From Prevotella sp. CAG:755 (lineage in GTDB: Bacteria; Bacteroidota; Bacteroidia; Bacteroidales; Bacteroidaceae): DNA of 25,894 nt. The translations under genes were made by a program, and so were the position numbers. The stretch is from positions 36,327 through 62,220 of the forward strand of contig HF989170.1 of NCBI GenBank assembly GCA_000431275.1, read 5' to 3'. The notes below the pieces were generated by a model. The model worked only from the letters and a program-made list of their open reading frames with translations, was not told the origin of the DNA and did not search any database. Positions 23,901 through 25,894 of this stretch are shown here, piece after piece (position 1 is the first letter of the stretch; each line of letters starts with the position of its first letter).

Positions 23901-24297
23901 CGCGTTCGCGCCGTTTCCCGAGGCCGATGAGCATCATGCGGCCGTCTGTCGGCTTGTGGATCATGACGTGGACGTATTTCGTGGTCTTGGTCAGTTCGAA
24001 TGTTTCGCTCAGGTCGATGCGGGCGCCGTAGAGGTTACTGCCGAATCGGGAGCGTTGGAATCCGAGGATGTGCCCGGTGGAGTTCGGGGCGAAGCCGAGC
24101 GTCTCGTTTACTTGGCTGAGGTGGTTGCTGACCACGGCGGCGTTGCCTTTGAGTGTCCCGGTGCGGAATGGGGATTCTTCCCAGGAATCGTAGACTCCTA
24201 TCGCCTTGTAGTCTTCCGATTCGAACGTGATTTCTTGGGCTGTCGCTGTCAAAGGGAACGCCATGACGGCCCAGAGTATATGTTTTTTGAGGTTCAT
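20983..24297 (-). CDS. Secreted GH16 endo-glycosidase with duplicated beta modules and T9SS-like C-terminal domain
   Basis: A 1104-residue secreted enzyme. A Sec signal peptide (MNLKKHILWAVMAFPLTATA) precedes an N-terminal carbohydrate-binding-like beta domain (about 20-195). Two related modules (about 200-490 and 495-785) follow; each has a GEVED-like acidic segment (YLDRGNDGKF, YIDFNQDGQF), a LPNGYYRIRFKLDW or MPTGVYRARLKVDW strand, and a repeat starting with a VRYGYN or IRHGHN motif. The GH16 catalytic domain (about 800-1035) carries the ExDxxE site Glu908-Ile-Asp910-Ile-Trp-Glu913 within WPNDGEIDIWEQ. The last 70 residues end in PTGIYIVAGHKVLV-Pro, similar to a type A T9SS sorting domain. 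GH16 covers laminarinases, other beta-glucanases and mucin O-glycan endo-glycosidases, so substrate is open. It follows the fucosidase by 18 bp. Confidence 0.9.
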   Translation of the reverse strand: MNLKKHILWAVMAFPLTATAQEITFESEDYKAIGVYDSWEESPFRTGTLKGNAAVVSNHLSQVNETLGFAPNSTGHILGFQRSRFGSNLYGARIDLSETFELTKTTKYVHVMIHKPTDGRMMLIGLGKRRERAGQSPEAEQFWALSSLPATPGEWCDAVFPIKGAGGIDIYSLVVVPDCESPHALTSDYAVYIDEIVVNDSPTPRFRLGDYVINYDESTTVNRSERKFTGITLKGSADGDQSMNWGTLNPTPIHYTLLDKSFTAKAGETLTPAFGYTDTWLNGYIYLDRGNDGKFEATLNDDYTIPEGSDIMTYAYVETVADTEGYFSDGTKATGSSRNVLNPPAFTVPADLPNGYYRIRFKLDWGNVDPGGSTTIVTDGGMIFDTRLNVHGDFCPVTSANRNGDVLTETGTTLNGYQAPFGQPLTVKMDPEEGFTYDGIRVRYGYNLAGDSLIHGTPQYVEVVYPAYLFRDDTFTIPAEIMTANVQVEGLFVEINGETPETGNDYPLNFDKSLTIERTDRRLNRINITGTAGGTKTIRIDDEGDNYVYRNMTNKEISLVPGDKVTTGIDYTGNSMHEYLYIDFNQDGQFNTSLDGNGVPTLSGELVSYTYFNGKNSLGETITGAPGSVRLDSMPAFTLPATMPTGVYRARLKVDWNNIDPAGQWSEGGANQINANGGYIVDFLVNVHNAEHKLDLHSENGSIYGPDNTGLPLTIPCFKSLRIFPTAVASGYQADSMTIRHGHNFDGPQYVHGNRQWSEFKTRARTYTIPQDSINGDVAVYVNFEPTDRATYKLIFADEFNGPDGTQPDADAWHRCLRESATWNRWLSDSEDVIYLSDGKLVARAIPNPDQESDPVPMITGGVESSGLFDFQYGKIEARILTHPHSGNFPAFWLMPTDQSKGWPNDGEIDIWEQIDAQNTAYHTVHSNWTYNLGNTSNPKSSYNESVEMDRYHTYGLEWNESSLRWYVDGKQVGSYAKSTDTEALTNGQWPFDKAFYIILNQSVGNGSWAADADVDHTYETLFDWVRVYQYGTSVGIGNITDKPIFSVSASRGQIHISSDRPAALAVTDATGRVHWRGTVDGQPHTVNVPTGIYIVAGHKVLVP

Positions 24298-24315
24298 TGT
24301 TTTGGGTATGGAGGT

Positions 24316-25848
24316 TTAGTAAACGGAAAGCGTGTGGAGCAGCGGACAAGCTTTGCTGTCTTCGATGGTGACGCGGACACCTTTGACGCTGAGGGCTGAC
24401 CCGTAGTTCGACGTGGAGCCGTTCAGGGGGATGATGCGTTTGTAGCCCACGGTGGTCTGCTGGATGCTGCCGCCTCGTTCGGTCCAGTCGCTGCTGCCGT
24501 CATTGCTTGTCTCGATTTTGAAGGCCTTGACGCGCTGGCCGAGCTTGATGTATTCTTGCAGGGCTACGAAATGGATGCGCTGCGGGGTGTCCCACGTCAG
24601 GGTGATGGTGGCCGACGTTGTGCCGTCGTTGGTGGCCCAATAGGTATCCTTGTCGCCATCAATGAGGTTGGTGGCCTCGTAGTTGCGCGAGGCACCGGCT
24701 GCGCGGGTCTCAGTGACTTCCACTTTCGCCGTGCGGGCCAAATCGTTTCCTAATCGTGTTTCCAACAGGTTGCCAAGGTCTTTGAGCACGTTCACCGTGG
24801 CCGTGGGCAGAACTCCGGCCTTGTTGGGCGGCATGTTGAGGATGAGCGTCGAGTTGCGTCCTACGGTCTCGAGGTACATCTGGAAGAGACGTTCCGCACT
24901 CTTCACCGTTTCTCCATCGTGGTAGAACCAGCCACTGTCCGTTCCTTTGGCGTCGCTCTCTCCCGGCAGCCAGAACCAGCCGTCTTCGGAGCCGTACATG
25001 CCGTTGCCTTCGGGGGCGGTACCGCGGTTTTCGGGCGACCAGTTCGTTTCGCCAGCCCATCCGGCCTCGTTGCCAATCCAGCGGGCTTCACCGCCAACGC
25101 CCCAAAGCACGCAATCGGGACACACTTTATGTACTGAATCGCGAAGGTTGGGCACGTCATAATAGACGGAGTTGTCCACATTGCGTGTCCCGCCTTCGCC
25201 GCCGTAGTATCCGGTCCCGCCTTGGGCGCCGTCAAACCACATTTCGAATTGGTCTGTGCCGTACTGGGCCAGTTCGGCGCATTGTCGGAGGAACACTTCG
25301 CTGACGTATCTGTCCGTGCCGTAAAGGGCGCTGTTGCGGTCCCATGGCGAGATGTAGAAACCGTACTTCATGTCGAGTTCCTTGGCTGCGGCTGCGAAAT
25401 CGCGGGGTATGTTGGTCTGTTGGGCAATGGGACTTGAACAGCTTGTCACGTTGTGTGTCGTGGTGCTCGTAGGCCAGAGACAAAAGCCGTCGTGGTGCTT
25501 GACTACGGCGATGCCGCCTTTCATTCCGGCTGCCTTGACTGATTCAAGCCATTGCTTGGGATTGGGGGCCTGCGTAGGCGCAAAGAGGTCTTCGTCTTCG
25601 TCGCCGTTACCCCATTCTTTGCCGGTGTAGGTGTTCATGCCGTAGTGGAAGAAGGCGTAGAATTCGGTCTCTTGCCACTTCAACTGGCGGGGGTGGGGCA
25701 CAGGGTGAACAGGCGCCGGCTCGTTGTCGGGGTTCGGCAATGATTGTTGTTGGATGACGAACTCACTCCCTCCGGCTTGTTGCGCCCATCCATTTGACGG
25801 CGCAACCGCCAAACTGAGCGCGAAAAGCGTTAGTGTAGTTTTCTTCAT
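24316..25848 (-). CDS. Secreted alpha-L-fucosidase (GH29) with discoidin-like C-terminal domain
   Basis: A 510-residue exo-glycosidase predicted to release terminal alpha-L-fucose. A Sec signal peptide ends around residue 23 (GWAQQ). The GH29 barrel (about 45-375) shows FFHYGMNTYTGKEWG, the paired His118-His119 in VVKHHDGF, and the catalytic nucleophile Asp206 in FEMWFDGAQGG. Residues about 385-510 form an F5/8 type C (CBM32-like) module with NLIDGDKDTYWAT and a strand pattern ending in TLSVY. There is no T9SS-type C-terminal domain, so it is probably periplasmic. I prefer the ATG at 25848 to the upstream one at 25887 because it opens the signal peptide. A TGCATTTGC element (25878-25886, minus strand, seven of eight -7 positions) could be its promoter. 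It heads a two-gene unit with the GH16 enzyme. Confidence 0.94.
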   Translation of the reverse strand: MKKTTLTLFALSLAVAPSNGWAQQAGGSEFVIQQQSLPNPDNEPAPVHPVPHPRQLKWQETEFYAFFHYGMNTYTGKEWGNGDEDEDLFAPTQAPNPKQWLESVKAAGMKGGIAVVKHHDGFCLWPTSTTTHNVTSCSSPIAQQTNIPRDFAAAAKELDMKYGFYISPWDRNSALYGTDRYVSEVFLRQCAELAQYGTDQFEMWFDGAQGGTGYYGGEGGTRNVDNSVYYDVPNLRDSVHKVCPDCVLWGVGGEARWIGNEAGWAGETNWSPENRGTAPEGNGMYGSEDGWFWLPGESDAKGTDSGWFYHDGETVKSAERLFQMYLETVGRNSTLILNMPPNKAGVLPTATVNVLKDLGNLLETRLGNDLARTAKVEVTETRAAGASRNYEATNLIDGDKDTYWATNDGTTSATITLTWDTPQRIHFVALQEYIKLGQRVKAFKIETSNDGSSDWTERGGSIQQTTVGYKRIIPLNGSTSNYGSALSVKGVRVTIEDSKACPLLHTLSVY

Positions 25849-25894
25849 GAGCTTAAAATGTGAGCTGAATTCAACTTGCAAATGCAACAGAATT

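Noticed and set aside
1..25894. CRISPR arrays, tRNA or rRNA genes, insertion sequences, prophage or toxin-antitoxin genes
   Set aside because: I saw no evenly spaced identical repeats with unique spacers, no tRNA-like cloverleaf in the intergenic gaps, and no transposase, integrase or toxin-like product.

Overview
The window looks like a chromosomal segment of a Bacteroidota organism, most likely order Bacteroidales. Supporting signs are a type IX secretion system (T9SS) translocon gene (sprA) and its plug partner, Bacteroidetes-type promoters (TAnnTTTG at -7, sometimes with TTG 20 nt upstream), lipoproteins with an acidic Cys-Ser-Asp-Asp start, a ResB-CcsA fusion, and a GH16/GH29 pair. I do not assign a genus. 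I found no tRNA, rRNA, CRISPR array, insertion sequence or prophage; apart from sprA, which is cut by the window edge, the genes look intact.

Bases 1-6826 (all minus strand): the N-terminal 552 codons of sprA run off the left edge. Reading in transcription order, plug, a D-2-hydroxyacid dehydrogenase, a TRIC-family channel, ruvA and sprA form one tightly packed run behind a promoter at about 5295. Upstream lie a membrane zinc metallopeptidase with its own terminator and a monocistronic rubrerythrin.

Bases 7025-10112 (plus strand): pyrB, pyrI and glyA form a compact operon, followed by a small winged-helix gene with its own promoter. A strong bidirectional hairpin separates it from the minus-strand pair rsmG and an MBL-fold hydrolase (10168-11483).

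Bases 11941-20841: an iron and heme themed region. It holds a bacterial ferritin; a regulator (minus strand) that joins a RIC/YtfE-like di-iron hemerythrin module to a LuxR-type HTH; and, divergent from it, a beta-barrel porin, an imelysin lipoprotein, a di-heme c-type cytochrome lipoprotein of the DUF1111 type, and a ResB-CcsA cytochrome c maturation protein. The last gene can supply the covalent heme that the DUF1111 protein needs. The regulator's promoter is overlapped by two CCCACATG boxes, one forming a perfect 12-bp palindrome. This is my best candidate for an under-described system: an iron, NO or redox responsive locus for iron handling at the cell envelope.

Bases 20983-25848 (minus strand): an alpha-L-fucosidase (GH29) with a discoidin-like C-terminus, followed 18 bp later by a 1104-residue GH16 endo-glycosidase with two duplicated beta modules and a C-terminus resembling a T9SS sorting domain. 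The GH16 enzyme is therefore a plausible cargo of the SprA translocon encoded at the other end of the window.
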